Shown: positions 31,547 through 40,255 of the stretch, one piece after another
How the letters are laid out: each line of letters starts with the position of its first letter
How positions within the stretch are numbered: position 1 is the stretch's first letter
Assembly: GCA_963752345.1 (NCBI GenBank)
Contig: CAVVYA010000011.1
Coordinates: forward strand, 1-64,000
DNA from: CAVVYA01 sp963752345
GTDB taxonomy: Bacteria; Pseudomonadota; Alphaproteobacteria; SMXQ01
Direction: 5' to 3'
Length of the DNA: 64,000 bases
Notes under the pieces: generated by a model
Told to the model about the DNA's origin: nothing
The model's input: the letters and a program-made list of their open reading frames with translations, nothing else
The model's database searches: none
Program-made: the position numbers and the translations under genes

Positions 31547-32854
31547 TTAACTCGGCCGCGAGGCGGCCACGGTGGCCGCGGCGACGCGGAAAAATTGCGC
31601 CTGATCGCCCATCGGCGCGAACAGCAGGGCATCGGTGCCCGTCAGCCATGCCTGCACGCCCAGCGCGTTGATCTCGGCGAACAGGGCGCGGCGATGGGCC
31701 TCGTCGAAATGGGCGGCGACCTCGTCCATCAGCAACAGCGGCGCCGCGCCGCGCAACCGCGCCTGCAGCCGCGCATTGGCCATGACGATGCCGACCACGA
31801 GCGCCTTCTGCTCGCCGGTCGAACAGAGGTGCGCCGGCATGCGGCGCGCCGCGTGATGGACCACCAGGTCGCTGCGGTGCGGTCCGACGGCGGAGCCGCC
31901 GGTTTCCGCGTCGGTCCCGCGCGCCGCGGCGAGCGCCGCCATCAGGCGTTCCTCGCAGGCGAGCGCCGGCGCATCGGCGAGCCAATCCTCGGGCGCGCCC
32001 GCAACCGCGATCTCGGCGGTCGGGAAAGGCCCGAGGCCTTCCGCCTCCGCGCTATTGAGTTGCGCCACGACCTCGCGCCGGGCAGCGGCGATGGCCACCG
32101 CGCGCTCCGCCATGGTTTGCTCCAGCGCGGAAAGCCATGCCGCGTCGGCCGCGCCCCCGCGCTGAAGATTGGTGCGCAACAGGCGCGCGCGCTCGCGCAG
32201 GGCGCGTTCGTAGGCCGAGATGCGACCGGCATGGGCCGGATCGAGGCCGAACACCAGACGGTCGAGAAACCGCCGTCGCGCGCTGGCCCCTTCGACGAAC
32301 AGACGGTCCATGGCCGGCGTCAGCCACAGCACGCTCATCACCTCCGACAGGCTGGACGGGCCTTTGCCCGGCTGGCCGTCGTAGCGCACGACGCGCTTGT
32401 CCCGTGCGCCTTCGTCACCCGCGGTGTGCAAACCACGCGCGTCAGGGTCGGGACCGGTGCCGACCTGCCGCTCGCCATCGGGCGTCGTCACCATCGCCGC
32501 CACCGCCCAGGGGCCGCCGCCGATGCGATCGGCCTCGTTGAGCTTGGCGCCGCGCAAGCCGCGTCCGGGTGCCAGGTAGGACAAGGCCTCGAGCAAATTG
32601 GTCTTGCCCGCGCCATTGGGCCCGGTCAGCACGACGCTGCGTCCGTCCAGATCGAGCCGCAGGCTGGCGTAGCACCGGTAGTCGGTGAGCGACAGGCGGC
32701 GCACCGCGAAACGCGGCGCCCCCGCGGGCGCCGGCGCGGCAACGGTATTGGCAAAGGGCTGGGACAGGCTCAGCGCTCGGTCCTCCCGTAAATTCGACAG
32801 CGCGCATACGCGCGCGGGTTCAGCAATCCACGCCCGGGGCGCGGGAGTCGGCAA
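31547..32854 (-). CDS. recF: DNA repair protein RecF, start uncertain
   Basis: SMC-like ATPase that loads RecA at gaps, with RecO and RecR. The core begins FAVRRLSLTDYRCYASLRL, followed by Walker A LTGPNGAGKTNLLEALSYL, AMDRLFVEGASARRRFLDRL, signature LCSTGEQKALVVGI and Walker B APLLLMDEVAAHFDEAHR. No ATG is available: the frame opens at TTG 32854, a GTG at 32704 would start exactly at VRRLSL, and a GGGAGG box (complement of 32782-32787) lies eight bases before a CTG at 32773. The family start favours the later ones. Follows dnaN by about 50 bases. Confidence 0.9.
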   Translation of the reverse strand: MPTPAPRAWIAEPARVCALSNLREDRALSLSQPFANTVAAPAPAGAPRFAVRRLSLTDYRCYASLRLDLDGRSVVLTGPNGAGKTNLLEALSYLAPGRGLRGAKLNEADRIGGGPWAVAAMVTTPDGERQVGTGPDPDARGLHTAGDEGARDKRVVRYDGQPGKGPSSLSEVMSVLWLTPAMDRLFVEGASARRRFLDRLVFGLDPAHAGRISAYERALRERARLLRTNLQRGGAADAAWLSALEQTMAERAVAIAAARREVVAQLNSAEAEGLGPFPTAEIAVAGAPEDWLADAPALACEERLMAALAAARGTDAETGGSAVGPHRSDLVVHHAARRMPAHLCSTGEQKALVVGIVMANARLQARLRGAAPLLLMDEVAAHFDEAHRRALFAEINALGVQAWLTGTDALLFAPMGDQAQFFRVAAATVAASRPS

Positions 32855-32903
32855 AGCCCGCGCTCGCGCGCGGCGGTTATTGCAATATCACGCCCGACCC
32901 GCC

Positions 32904-34010
32904 TCAGACCCGCATCGGCATCAGGACGTAGAGCGCGTTCGCGTCGTCCACGTCGCGTACGATGGTGGGTGAGGCCGAGTCCGCCATGGAGAACTGGGCG
33001 CTCTCGCCTTCGATCTGCTGAGTGATGTCCAGCAGGTAGCGCGAGTTGAACCCGATTTCCAACGGCTCGGCGTCGAAGCTGATCTCGATCTCCTCGGTGG
33101 CGCTGCCGTTGTCCAGACTGGTGGCGGACAGGGTCAGCGAGCCTTTGCCCACCGCGAGCTTCACGGCGCGGGACTTTTCCGTCGAAATGGTCGACACGCG
33201 GTCGACCGCTTCGGCGAACGGCTTGCAGGCGACTTCCATGAGCTTGTCGTTGTTCGCCGGAATGACGCGCTCGTAATCGGGGAAGGTGCCATCGATCAGT
33301 TTCGACGTCAGGGTCACATCGTCGAAGGCGAAGCGGATCTTGGTATCCGACAGGGCGACGTCGACCGTCGCTTCGCTTTCGTCGAGCAGCTTGCGCAGTT
33401 CGTTGACGGTCTTGCGCGGCACGATGACACCCGGCATTTCGGCCGCGCCCTTGGGCAGCGGCACCTGGAAGCGGGCGAGACGATGGCCATCGGTGGCGAC
33501 GGCCCGCAGCACCTCCTGTGCGGCATGGATATAGATGCCGTTCAGGTAGTAGCGCGTCTCCTCGGTAGAGATGGCGAACCGGGTGTGATCGATCAAGCCT
33601 TTGAGCTCCGCCGCGGTGAGGCTGAAGCTGTGCGGCTGCTTGTCCTTCGCCATGACCGGGAAATCGGCCGGCGGCAGGCATTGCAGGGTGAAGGTCGAAC
33701 GGCCGGCGCGGATCGTCAGCGGCGCGCCGTCGCCCTTCTGTGCCATTTCCACCTGGGCGCCCTCGGGCAACTTGCGCACGATGTCGTAGAGCGTATGCGC
33801 CGGCGCGGTGGTGCCGCCCGGCGTCGCGACCTGCGCGTCGACGGTTTCGGCGATCGCCAGATCCATGTCGGTCGCGGTCAGCTTGAGCTTACCCGACTGG
33901 GCCTCGAGCAGGACGTTGGACAGGATCGGAATGGTGTTGCGCCGTTCGACAACGCTCTGGACGTGGCCGAGGGAGCGCAGCAGGGCGGCGCGTTCAATGG
34001 TGAGTTTCAT
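32904..34010 (-). CDS. dnaN: DNA polymerase III beta sliding clamp
   Basis: Ring-shaped processivity clamp, 368 aa. Begins MKLTIERAALLRSLGHVQSV with VERRNTIPILSNVLLEA, continues LKLTATDMDLAIAETV, HSFSLTAAELKGLIDHTRFA, STEETRYYLNGIYIH and VATDGHRLARFQVPLP, and ends with the clamp C-terminus DANALYVLMPMRV, close to the usual MPMR(V/L). Clean frame. Separated from dnaA by 430 bases, so probably has its own promoter. Confidence 0.97.
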   Translation of the reverse strand: MKLTIERAALLRSLGHVQSVVERRNTIPILSNVLLEAQSGKLKLTATDMDLAIAETVDAQVATPGGTTAPAHTLYDIVRKLPEGAQVEMAQKGDGAPLTIRAGRSTFTLQCLPPADFPVMAKDKQPHSFSLTAAELKGLIDHTRFAISTEETRYYLNGIYIHAAQEVLRAVATDGHRLARFQVPLPKGAAEMPGVIVPRKTVNELRKLLDESEATVDVALSDTKIRFAFDDVTLTSKLIDGTFPDYERVIPANNDKLMEVACKPFAEAVDRVSTISTEKSRAVKLAVGKGSLTLSATSLDNGSATEEIEISFDAEPLEIGFNSRYLLDITQQIEGESAQFSMADSASPTIVRDVDDANALYVLMPMRV

Positions 34011-34440
34011 GGCTCAGTGGATATCCAAAACCGGCGCTCGTTGGTGGTCGTCAAGCCGACCATTCTGTTGCCCCATGGAGGGTTAACAAAGCCGGCGGAC
34101 AGCCCGTCGAGGACCCCGGGTTCCCCATGGTCGGTCCACGGGCGAAAAGCGAGGCTTGACCGGGCGTTCAGCCGGTCACGCAGTATAGCAGAAATGCTTG
34201 GTTTCCAAAGCCGATTCGCGTCTTTGCGGGGGCCCGATTCGGGCCCTTCCGCAGCCTCGGCGACGGCGCCGAAAGCCGGCAAAAATGGCGCGCGAATCGG
34301 CAATGCCAGGAAGGTTAACAGGACGCCCCGCAGGACCGCGCGGAGGTGGCCGAAAAGGCCGTTTAAAAACAGCGGCAAAGAGGAGAACGGGCGGCAGGCG
34401 GCGCCGCAGGGTCCGCGCGGTCGGTGTCGAGCGGGGCGCC
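34011..34440. other. 430-base dnaA-dnaN intergenic region
   Basis: No gene. A strong hairpin lies at 34230-34246 (7-bp stem gggcccg, 3-base loop) that could end the dnaA transcript although no U-run follows it on the minus strand. Two copies of GGTTAACA occur near 34081 and 34313. No clear DnaA box (TTATCCACA or close variants) was found. It probably carries the dnaN promoter. Confidence 0.4.
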
Positions 34441-35895
34441 TCAGCTCTCCAGCATCCGGCGCAGCAGCTCGACGTCTTCCGAGAAGCTGGTGTCGGTCGC
34501 CCGCAACTCCTCGACCTTGCGCACCGCGTGCATGACGGTGGTGTGGTCGCGGCCGCCGAACTTGCGGCCGATCTCCGGCAGGGAGCGCGAGGTGAGCTGC
34601 TTGGCGAGATACATGGCGACCTGGCGCGGCCGGGCGACGGCGCGGGCGCGCCGCGCCGAGCTCATGTCCGAGATGCGGATGTTGAAATGCTCGGCCACGC
34701 GCTTCTGGATTTCCTCGATGGTGACCCGCCGGTCGTTGGCGCGCAGCAGGTCGTGCAGCACCTCCTGGGCGGTTTCCAGGCAGATCTCGCGGCCGACCAG
34801 GGTGGCATGGGCGACCACCCGGTTGAGCGCGCCTTCGAGCTCGCGCACGTTGGCGGTGATCTTGTGGGCGAGGAATTCCATCACCTTGGGTGGCACCCCG
34901 ACGGACAGCCGCTCGGCCTTGGCCTGCAGGATGGAGAGCCGCAACTCGTAATCCGTCTGATGAATGTCGGCGACCAGGCCCCAGCCGAGACGGGAGCGCA
35001 TGCGCTCCTCCATGCCCTCGAGGTCGGAGGGCGACTTGTCGGCCGAGATCACGATCTGCCGGTTCTGGTCGACCAGCGCGTTGAACGTGTGGAAGAATTC
35101 TTCCTGGGTCGAATCGCGGCCCGAGATGAATTGGACGTCGTCGATCATCAGCACGTCGACCGAGCGGAACTGCTCCTTGAACGCCATGGTGTCGCGGAAG
35201 CGCAGCGCGCGGATGAACTGGTACATGAACTTTTCCGCCGACAGATAGATCACGCGGCGGGTCGGATGGCGCTCGCGGATCGCCCAGGCGATGGCGTGCA
35301 TCAAATGGGTCTTGCCGAGGCCGACGCCGCCATAGAGGAACAGCGGATTGAACGGCACGGACTTCGCCTCGGCGCAGCGCCGGGCGGCGGCATAGGCGAA
35401 TTCGTTCGACTTGCCGACCACGAAATTCTCGAAGGTGAAGCGCGGATCGAGCGGCGCGCTGATGTCGCGCTCCTCGCCGCCGGTGGTGCCGGCCGCGGCG
35501 CGGACCGCGCCGTCGACCGCCTTGACCATCGACGGCGTCGCCGCGTTGGCGGCGGCGCTCGCGGCATTGGCGGCGGTGCCCGCCATGACGGCCGATTGCG
35601 GCGGAGCGGGACGGTGCACCCGCACCACGACCGACCGCACGGTGGCATTCTCTTCGCCCCAGAACAGGCGGATACGGTCGAGATAATGGCGCTCTACCCA
35701 GTCGCGCATGAACCGCGTCGGCACACTGATGACGACCTCGCCATCCGCCGACTTGGCGAAGGTCAAAGGCTTGAGCCAGCTCTTGAATACCGCATCGCCA
35801 TATTCCGCCCGCAGGCGGCCGAGGACGCGTTCCCATTGGGCGGTGGTCGGCGGGGTGCCGGGACTCGGCGTATCCTTGTGGAGTGGATCCATCAT
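34441..35895 (-). CDS. dnaA: Chromosomal replication initiator DnaA
   Basis: AAA+ initiator, 484 aa from ATG 35895 (a second ATG follows at once). Domain I: AQWERVLGRLRAEYGDAVFK and WLKPLTFAKSADGEVVI; Ala-rich linker at residues 95-135; AAA+ core with Walker A GGVGLGKTHLMHAIAW and Walker B VDVLMIDDVQFISG; domain IV helix-turn-helix signature GRKFGGRDHTTVMHAVRKVE. Its start lies seven bases after the stop of a rhodanese gene on the same strand, so the two are probably cotranscribed. Confidence 0.97.
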   Translation of the reverse strand: MMDPLHKDTPSPGTPPTTAQWERVLGRLRAEYGDAVFKSWLKPLTFAKSADGEVVISVPTRFMRDWVERHYLDRIRLFWGEENATVRSVVVRVHRPAPPQSAVMAGTAANAASAAANAATPSMVKAVDGAVRAAAGTTGGEERDISAPLDPRFTFENFVVGKSNEFAYAAARRCAEAKSVPFNPLFLYGGVGLGKTHLMHAIAWAIRERHPTRRVIYLSAEKFMYQFIRALRFRDTMAFKEQFRSVDVLMIDDVQFISGRDSTQEEFFHTFNALVDQNRQIVISADKSPSDLEGMEERMRSRLGWGLVADIHQTDYELRLSILQAKAERLSVGVPPKVMEFLAHKITANVRELEGALNRVVAHATLVGREICLETAQEVLHDLLRANDRRVTIEEIQKRVAEHFNIRISDMSSARRARAVARPRQVAMYLAKQLTSRSLPEIGRKFGGRDHTTVMHAVRKVEELRATDTSFSEDVELLRRMLES

Positions 35896-35902
35896 GCGCA
35901 CG

Positions 35903-36370
35903 TCAATCCTGGATCCAGGGCAGATCGGCGGCTTTCCAGCCGTCCTTGGCGCCGCGGTGCTTGTTGGCGTCGTGCGGGCCTTCGAAGCCGCCGCTGATGT
36001 TATAGGCGCGGCCATAGCCGGCCTGGGTCATCGCCAGGGCGGCCGCCTTGGAGCGCGCGCCGGAGCGGCAGAGGAAGAGAACCGGCGCGTCGGGCTTGGC
36101 CCCCGCGGCCTGGACCTGCTTGACGAATTCGCCGTTAACCTGCATCGACGGAAAGACCTGCCATGGAATGAAGATAGCGCGCTTGCCGATCGGGCTGAGA
36201 TCGGGAACGCCGACGAACACCCATTCAGGCTGGGTCCGCACATCGATGAGAACCGCGTCAGGATTTTGAGCGAGAATTTCCCACGCCTGCTTTGCAGTCG
36301 CGTCGCCGCCGTACCCTTGTCCTGCAACAACGGTCTCTTCCGCCGGAGATCGTGGTGAGCGTTCCGCCAT
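35903..36370 (-). CDS. Rhodanese-like protein upstream of dnaA
   Basis: Single rhodanese domain, 155 aa. AKQAWEILAQNPDAVLIDVR is the typical start with the conserved Asp, and LFLCRSGARSKAAALAM holds the active-site Cys loop, so sulfurtransferase activity is plausible. IPWQVFPSMQVNGEFVKQVQ is the variable middle. No signal peptide. Ends seven bases before dnaA and begins about 470 bases downstream of rpsT, so its promoter probably also drives dnaA. A functional link to replication is unknown. Confidence 0.88.
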   Translation of the reverse strand: MAERSPRSPAEETVVAGQGYGGDATAKQAWEILAQNPDAVLIDVRTQPEWVFVGVPDLSPIGKRAIFIPWQVFPSMQVNGEFVKQVQAAGAKPDAPVLFLCRSGARSKAAALAMTQAGYGRAYNISGGFEGPHDANKHRGAKDGWKAADLPWIQD

Positions 36371-36841
36371 AGCTGGCCCCCCTCAAACACCGCTGACTTT
36401 TTTGCCTTGCGGATCAACTCAACGCGTACTCACGCCAATGGCAACCAAGGGTAGTGAGTTCTGTCCTGTGCCGTGAGCGGATCCGCTTTCAGGGACCGAA
36501 ACGTAATTTGATGATTGTCCGGCCAACGAAGAAATGACAATCGACGGATGACCGGCTGAAGGCAAACTGTAACTTCGGGCTGGGTCGCGTGCAACCTGAT
36601 CGAATAGGGAACGGGGAAAATTTTTCGCGGGTGTCTCCCGTTTTCCCAATTGACTCGCAGAGCGATGTGAGTCCGAAAGCAGCCGTCGCATGCAGCGTAT
36701 GCATGGCGCGCGAGGCGGCGAATGCCGCGTCGATAGTTGTAAATTTTTGCGACACCGTAAAACGAAAATGGGCGCCGCATAAACGGGCGCCCATCTTGTC
36801 GTTCCGACTCGCGTCGGAACCATCCGAATGTCTCGGTTCGC
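36371..36841. other. 470-base region between rhodanese-dnaA and rpsT
   Basis: Less G+C-rich than the surroundings, without a recognisable gene. Near rpsT it holds two stems (36801-36820 and the rpsT terminator at 36768-36794); the remainder, 36420-36750, likely carries the promoter region for the rhodanese-dnaA unit. Searched by eye for DnaA boxes on both strands; none close to consensus was seen. Confidence 0.4.
36755..36794 (-). terminator. rpsT intrinsic terminator
   Basis: Nine-bp perfect stem (atgggcgcc at 36768-36776 pairing with 36786-36794), nine-base loop, followed on the minus strand by TTTCGTTTT. It lies about 50 bases past the rpsT stop. A second 7-bp stem (36801-36820) sits between. 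Confidence 0.75.
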
Positions 36842-37102
36842 TTACAGCGCTTTGATGCGCGCCGACAGGCGCGACAATTTCCGCGACACGGTGTTCTTAT
36901 GCACGACGCCCTTGGTCGCGCCACGCATCAGCTCGGGTTGCGCGGCCTTGAACGCGGCGACGGCGTCGTCCTTCTTGCCGGAAGCGATCGCACTCTCGAC
37001 CTGCTTGACGGCCGAACGAATACGCGTCGTGCGACTGTGGTTGATAGCGGCGCGCTTGGCGCTCTGGACGGCCCGCTTTTTGGCGGACTTGATATTGGCC
37101 AT
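36842..37102 (-). CDS. rpsT: 30S ribosomal protein S20
   Basis: Eighty-six residues, starting MANIKSAKKRAVQSAKRAAI with the Lys/Arg-rich helical pattern of S20 and ending SRKLSRLSARIKAL. Single-gene transcript by appearance, with its own terminator. Location beside dnaA is common in alphaproteobacteria. Confidence 0.97.
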   Translation of the reverse strand: MANIKSAKKRAVQSAKRAAINHSRTTRIRSAVKQVESAIASGKKDDAVAAFKAAQPELMRGATKGVVHKNTVSRKLSRLSARIKAL

Positions 37103-37196
37103 GGTTCAGCCCTTGCTGCGTGACGATTTGCGCGTTGATGGGAAGCGCGCGGTTATAGCCCCATGAACGCCATCCGTCAATGGTGGCGTAAGCCCC

Positions 37197-38033
37197 TCAA
37201 GCCCTTGCGCTGCTTGGCTTTGCGTCACTTGGCCCCGGGCCGGCCCCGGCCCCCGCGGTTCCCTGGCCATAGGCCGGCTTGCGCTTCTCCAGGAAGGCGG
37301 CCATGCCCTCCTTCTGATCGGGGGTCGCGAAGGCGGCGTGGAACAGCCGGCGCTCGAAGCGAACGCCTTCGGCGAGCGTGGTCTCGAACGCGCGGTTGAC
37401 CGATTCCTTCACCAGCATGGCCGCGCTGCGCGATTGCTGCGCGATTTTTTGCGCGGCCTTCATCGTCTCCTCCATCAATTGCGCGGCGGGCACGACTCGG
37501 CTGACGAGACTCGCCCGCTCCGCTTCGGCGGCATCCATCATGCGACCGGTGAGACAGAGATCCATCGCCTTCGCCTTGCCGATCGCGCGCGTCAGGCGCT
37601 GGGTCGCGCCGGCGCCGGGCAGGATGCCGATGGTGACTTCCGGCTGACCGAACTTCGCCGTGTCGGACGCGATGATGAAGTCGCACATCATGGCGATTTC
37701 GCATCCGGCGCCGAGGGCGAAGCCGGAGACCGCGGCGATCACCGGCTTGCGGCATTGAGCGATGCGCTCCCAGTCGCGCGTGATGAAATCCTCGCCGTAC
37801 ATCTCGGCGAAGCTCTTGTCCTTCATCTCGCCGATGTCGGCGCCGGCCGAGAACGCCTTCTCCGATCCGGTGACGACGATGGCGCCGATCGCCGGATCGC
37901 GCTCGAACTCGTCGACCGCGCTCGCCAGTTCCCGCATCAGCAAGCTGTTGGCGGCGTTGAGTACTTGCGGACGGTTGAGCGTGATGAGGCCGACCGCCTC
38001 GCGGGTTTCGACGATGATGGTCTGATACGACAT
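37197..38033 (-). CDS. Enoyl-CoA hydratase
   Basis: Crotonase-fold enzyme of 278 aa, start ATG 38033 (MSYQTIIVETREAVGLITLN). Oxyanion-hole motifs AFSAGADIGEM and IAAVSGFALGAGCEIAMMCD, with the catalytic Glu pair region PEVTIGILPGAGATQRLTR, support 3-hydroxyacyl-CoA dehydration (beta-oxidation). The family usually ends near FLEKRKPAF; here a Gly/Ala/Pro-rich tail of about 20 residues follows KRKPAYGQ, either genuine or caused by a base error that moved the stop. Confidence 0.92.
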   Translation of the reverse strand: MSYQTIIVETREAVGLITLNRPQVLNAANSLLMRELASAVDEFERDPAIGAIVVTGSEKAFSAGADIGEMKDKSFAEMYGEDFITRDWERIAQCRKPVIAAVSGFALGAGCEIAMMCDFIIASDTAKFGQPEVTIGILPGAGATQRLTRAIGKAKAMDLCLTGRMMDAAEAERASLVSRVVPAAQLMEETMKAAQKIAQQSRSAAMLVKESVNRAFETTLAEGVRFERRLFHAAFATPDQKEGMAAFLEKRKPAYGQGTAGAGAGPGPSDAKPSSARA

Positions 38034-38113
38034 GCTGGTTCCTATGCTGGACGACGGCGTTGCGAGACAGCCGAGACTGGCGCCCGGAACGGACACCCTA
38101 GGGGGCGCCGAAT

Positions 38114-38527
38114 TCAACGTTTCGGCGATAAGGCAAAACGCACGGTCAGCTTGTTGGCCGCGGCGGAGAAGTTGAGCAGCAGCTCCTCGCCCTCGCGCGC
38201 GAAGCGGTTGTTGCCCTCGCCCTTCCAGCCCAGTTGCGGCAGGGTCGTGGCATAGAACCTGGCGACCTCGGCCTGGCTCATGCGGCCCTCGGCGACCGCC
38301 TCGACGATGCGGCCCTCGGGCTTGTCGAAGCTGATCGCAAGGTCCTTGCGCTCGGCCAGGCCGGGCATCAGGGGCACGTCCTCCAAATTGCTGAGGAAGG
38401 TGGGCGGCGGGCTCGCGGCCGCTACGGCGGGCGCCGGGGCGGCGGCGCCGGCCAGCCAGACCGGCGCCAGGAGCCAGACAAGGAGGAAGAATCCGGGGCG
38501 TTTCGCGGCCTTCATGGGAGCCATCAT
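38114..38527 (-). CDS. Secreted unknown protein next to mutM
   Basis: About 130-aa protein with an N-terminal signal sequence (GFFLLVWLLAPVWLAG) and Ala/Pro linker, then a folded part with DVPLMPGLAERKDLAISFDK, VAEGRMSQAEVARFYATTLP and QLGWKGEGNNRFAREGEEL. This resembles small periplasmic proteins seen next to mutM in other alphaproteobacteria. Start could be ATG 38527, 38524 or 38515. Function unknown. Confidence 0.6.
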   Translation of the reverse strand: MMAPMKAAKRPGFFLLVWLLAPVWLAGAAAPAPAVAAASPPPTFLSNLEDVPLMPGLAERKDLAISFDKPEGRIVEAVAEGRMSQAEVARFYATTLPQLGWKGEGNNRFAREGEELLLNFSAAANKLTVRFALSPKR

Positions 38528-38528
38528 A

Positions 38529-39401
38529 TCAGCGTTGGTGCAGTGCACAATAAAATGTCGAGCGGCCCGACTGGACCAGCCGGCGGATCACCGGGGCCGG
38601 CATCCGCGCGCCGTTGCGTGCCATGCCGTCCGGACCTTCACAGTGGCGGCAGGCGCCGCCTTCGCGGTCGTAGGCGGCGAAGCTGTGCTGGAAATAGCCG
38701 AGCTCGCCGGACGGCTGGATATGGTCGCGCAAGGTCGAGCCGCCGGCGGCGATCGCGGCGGTCAGCACCTGCTTGATGGCGGCCACCAGGCGGGCGGCGC
38801 GCGCGCCCTGCACCGTATGGGCCGAGCGCTTCGGCGAAATCCCGGCGTAATAGAGGCTTTCGCAGGCGTAGATATTGCCGATGCCGGCGACCACCCGCTG
38901 GTCGAGGATGGCGGCCTTGATCGGCGTCTTCTTGCCCTTGAGCGCCGCCGCCAGCCGCGCGCCGGTGAAATCCTCGCCCAGCGGCTCGGGCCCCAGCCCC
39001 TTGATCAGAGGGTGCTCGGCCAGCTCGGCGCTCGAGCACAGCGTCATCAGGCCGAAGCGGCGGGCATCGGTGAAGCGCACCATGACGCCCTCCTCGGTCT
39101 CGAAGATCACATGGTCGTGGGGGCCGGCCGGCGGGTGATTATGGCCGGCGGGCAGGATTCCCATGCGGCCGGACATGCCGAGATGAATGAGCCAGACCTG
39201 ATCGTCGTCGAGACGCGCCAGCATATACTTCGCGCGCCGCTCGAGCGCCATGACGCGGCGGCCCTCGATCCGCGCCGGAAAGTTGTCGGGCAACGGAATG
39301 CGCAGGTCCGGGCGGCGCTGATCGAGCCGCGCGATGCGTTTACCCACCAGCACAGCCTCGAGGCCGCGGCGGACGGTTTCCACTTCAGGAAGTTCAGGCA
39401 T
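38529..39401 (-). CDS. mutM: Formamidopyrimidine-DNA glycosylase, unusual zinc finger
   Basis: Base-excision repair glycosylase/AP lyase for 8-oxoguanine, 290 aa. Catalytic N-terminus MPELPEVETVRRGLEAVL (Pro2, Glu3), the Lys in LERRAKYMLARL, and VVAGIGNIYACESLYYAGIS are intact. The C-terminal zinc finger differs from the family: after CRHC about 30 residues, not 16, precede FYCALHQR, so one Cys ligand is replaced by His and the finger loop is enlarged. No frame break is seen there. Divergent from ubiE with 46 bases between. Confidence 0.93.
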   Translation of the reverse strand: MPELPEVETVRRGLEAVLVGKRIARLDQRRPDLRIPLPDNFPARIEGRRVMALERRAKYMLARLDDDQVWLIHLGMSGRMGILPAGHNHPPAGPHDHVIFETEEGVMVRFTDARRFGLMTLCSSAELAEHPLIKGLGPEPLGEDFTGARLAAALKGKKTPIKAAILDQRVVAGIGNIYACESLYYAGISPKRSAHTVQGARAARLVAAIKQVLTAAIAAGGSTLRDHIQPSGELGYFQHSFAAYDREGGACRHCEGPDGMARNGARMPAPVIRRLVQSGRSTFYCALHQR

Positions 39402-39447
39402 GGCGCCTAAGGTAGCGCAGACCCGACCCTTCGGCTATCTTCGCCGC

Positions 39448-40248
39448 ATGACCCCCAGCCCCGCGAACGAGACCGCCGGCCCGCCGGACGACACGGTCGA
39501 TTTCGGTTTCCGCCAAGTGCCCCGCGAGGCCAAGGCACCCCTCGTGCGCGGCATCTTCGAGCGGGTCGCCGGCCGCTACGATCTGATGAACGACCTGATG
39601 AGCGGCGGCATCCACCGGCTGTGGAAGGCGGCGATGATCGATTGGCTGGCGCCGCGCGCCCACTGGCGCATGGTCGACGTCGCGGGCGGCACCGGCGACA
39701 TCGCCTTCGGCATCCTCGGCGCCGTGGGCGGCCCGGCCGTGCTGCGCGCCAAGGGCGGCAGCCTGACTGTCGCGGACATCAATCAGGCCATGCTCGAAGT
39801 CGGCCGGCGGCGCGCCATCGAACGCCGCGCGGATCAGGCTGTGGATTTCGTCGCGGCCGATGCCGAAAAGCTGCCGATCGCCAACGCCTCGCTCGACGCC
39901 TATACGGCGGCCTTCGGGCTGCGCAACGTCACCGACCTCGACGCCGCGCTGGCAGAAGCCAGGCGCGTCCTGCGGCCCGGCGGGCGGTTCCTGTGCCTGG
40001 AGTTCTCCAAGCCGGCTCTGCCGCTGCTCGGGCCGCTCTATGACCACTATTCCTTCACCGTCCTGCCGTGGCTCGGCCGCTGGGTCGCGGGCGACGCCGA
40101 CGCCTACCGCTACCTCGCCGAAAGCATCCGCCGCTTTCCCGATCAAGCCGCCTTCGCGCGCCGCATCGCGCAGGCCGGGTTCGACCAGGTGAAGGTGCGC
40201 AACCTGTCGGGCGGCATCGCCGCCCTTCACTCCGCCTGGCGGCTTTAG
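39448..40248 (+). CDS. ubiE: Ubiquinone/menaquinone methyltransferase
   Basis: SAM-dependent C-methyltransferase of ubiquinone synthesis, 266 aa from ATG 39448. Motifs: GRYDLMNDLMSGGIHRLWK, MVDVAGGTGDIAFGIL (SAM site), AFGLRNVTDLDAALAEARRV, LEFSKPALPLLGPLYDHYSF and YRYLAESIRRFPDQAAFARR. A short acidic N-terminal extension precedes the core. Ends seven bases before ubiB. Confidence 0.95.
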   Translation: MTPSPANETAGPPDDTVDFGFRQVPREAKAPLVRGIFERVAGRYDLMNDLMSGGIHRLWKAAMIDWLAPRAHWRMVDVAGGTGDIAFGILGAVGGPAVLRAKGGSLTVADINQAMLEVGRRRAIERRADQAVDFVAADAEKLPIANASLDAYTAAFGLRNVTDLDAALAEARRVLRPGGRFLCLEFSKPALPLLGPLYDHYSFTVLPWLGRWVAGDADAYRYLAESIRRFPDQAAFARRIAQAGFDQVKVRNLSGGIAALHSAWRL

Positions 40249-40255
40249 CGGTTCC

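Noticed and set aside
34011..36841. Chromosomal origin near dnaA
   Set aside because: Neither the dnaA-dnaN gap nor the region before rhodanese-dnaA shows DnaA boxes close to consensus; many alphaproteobacteria place oriC elsewhere.
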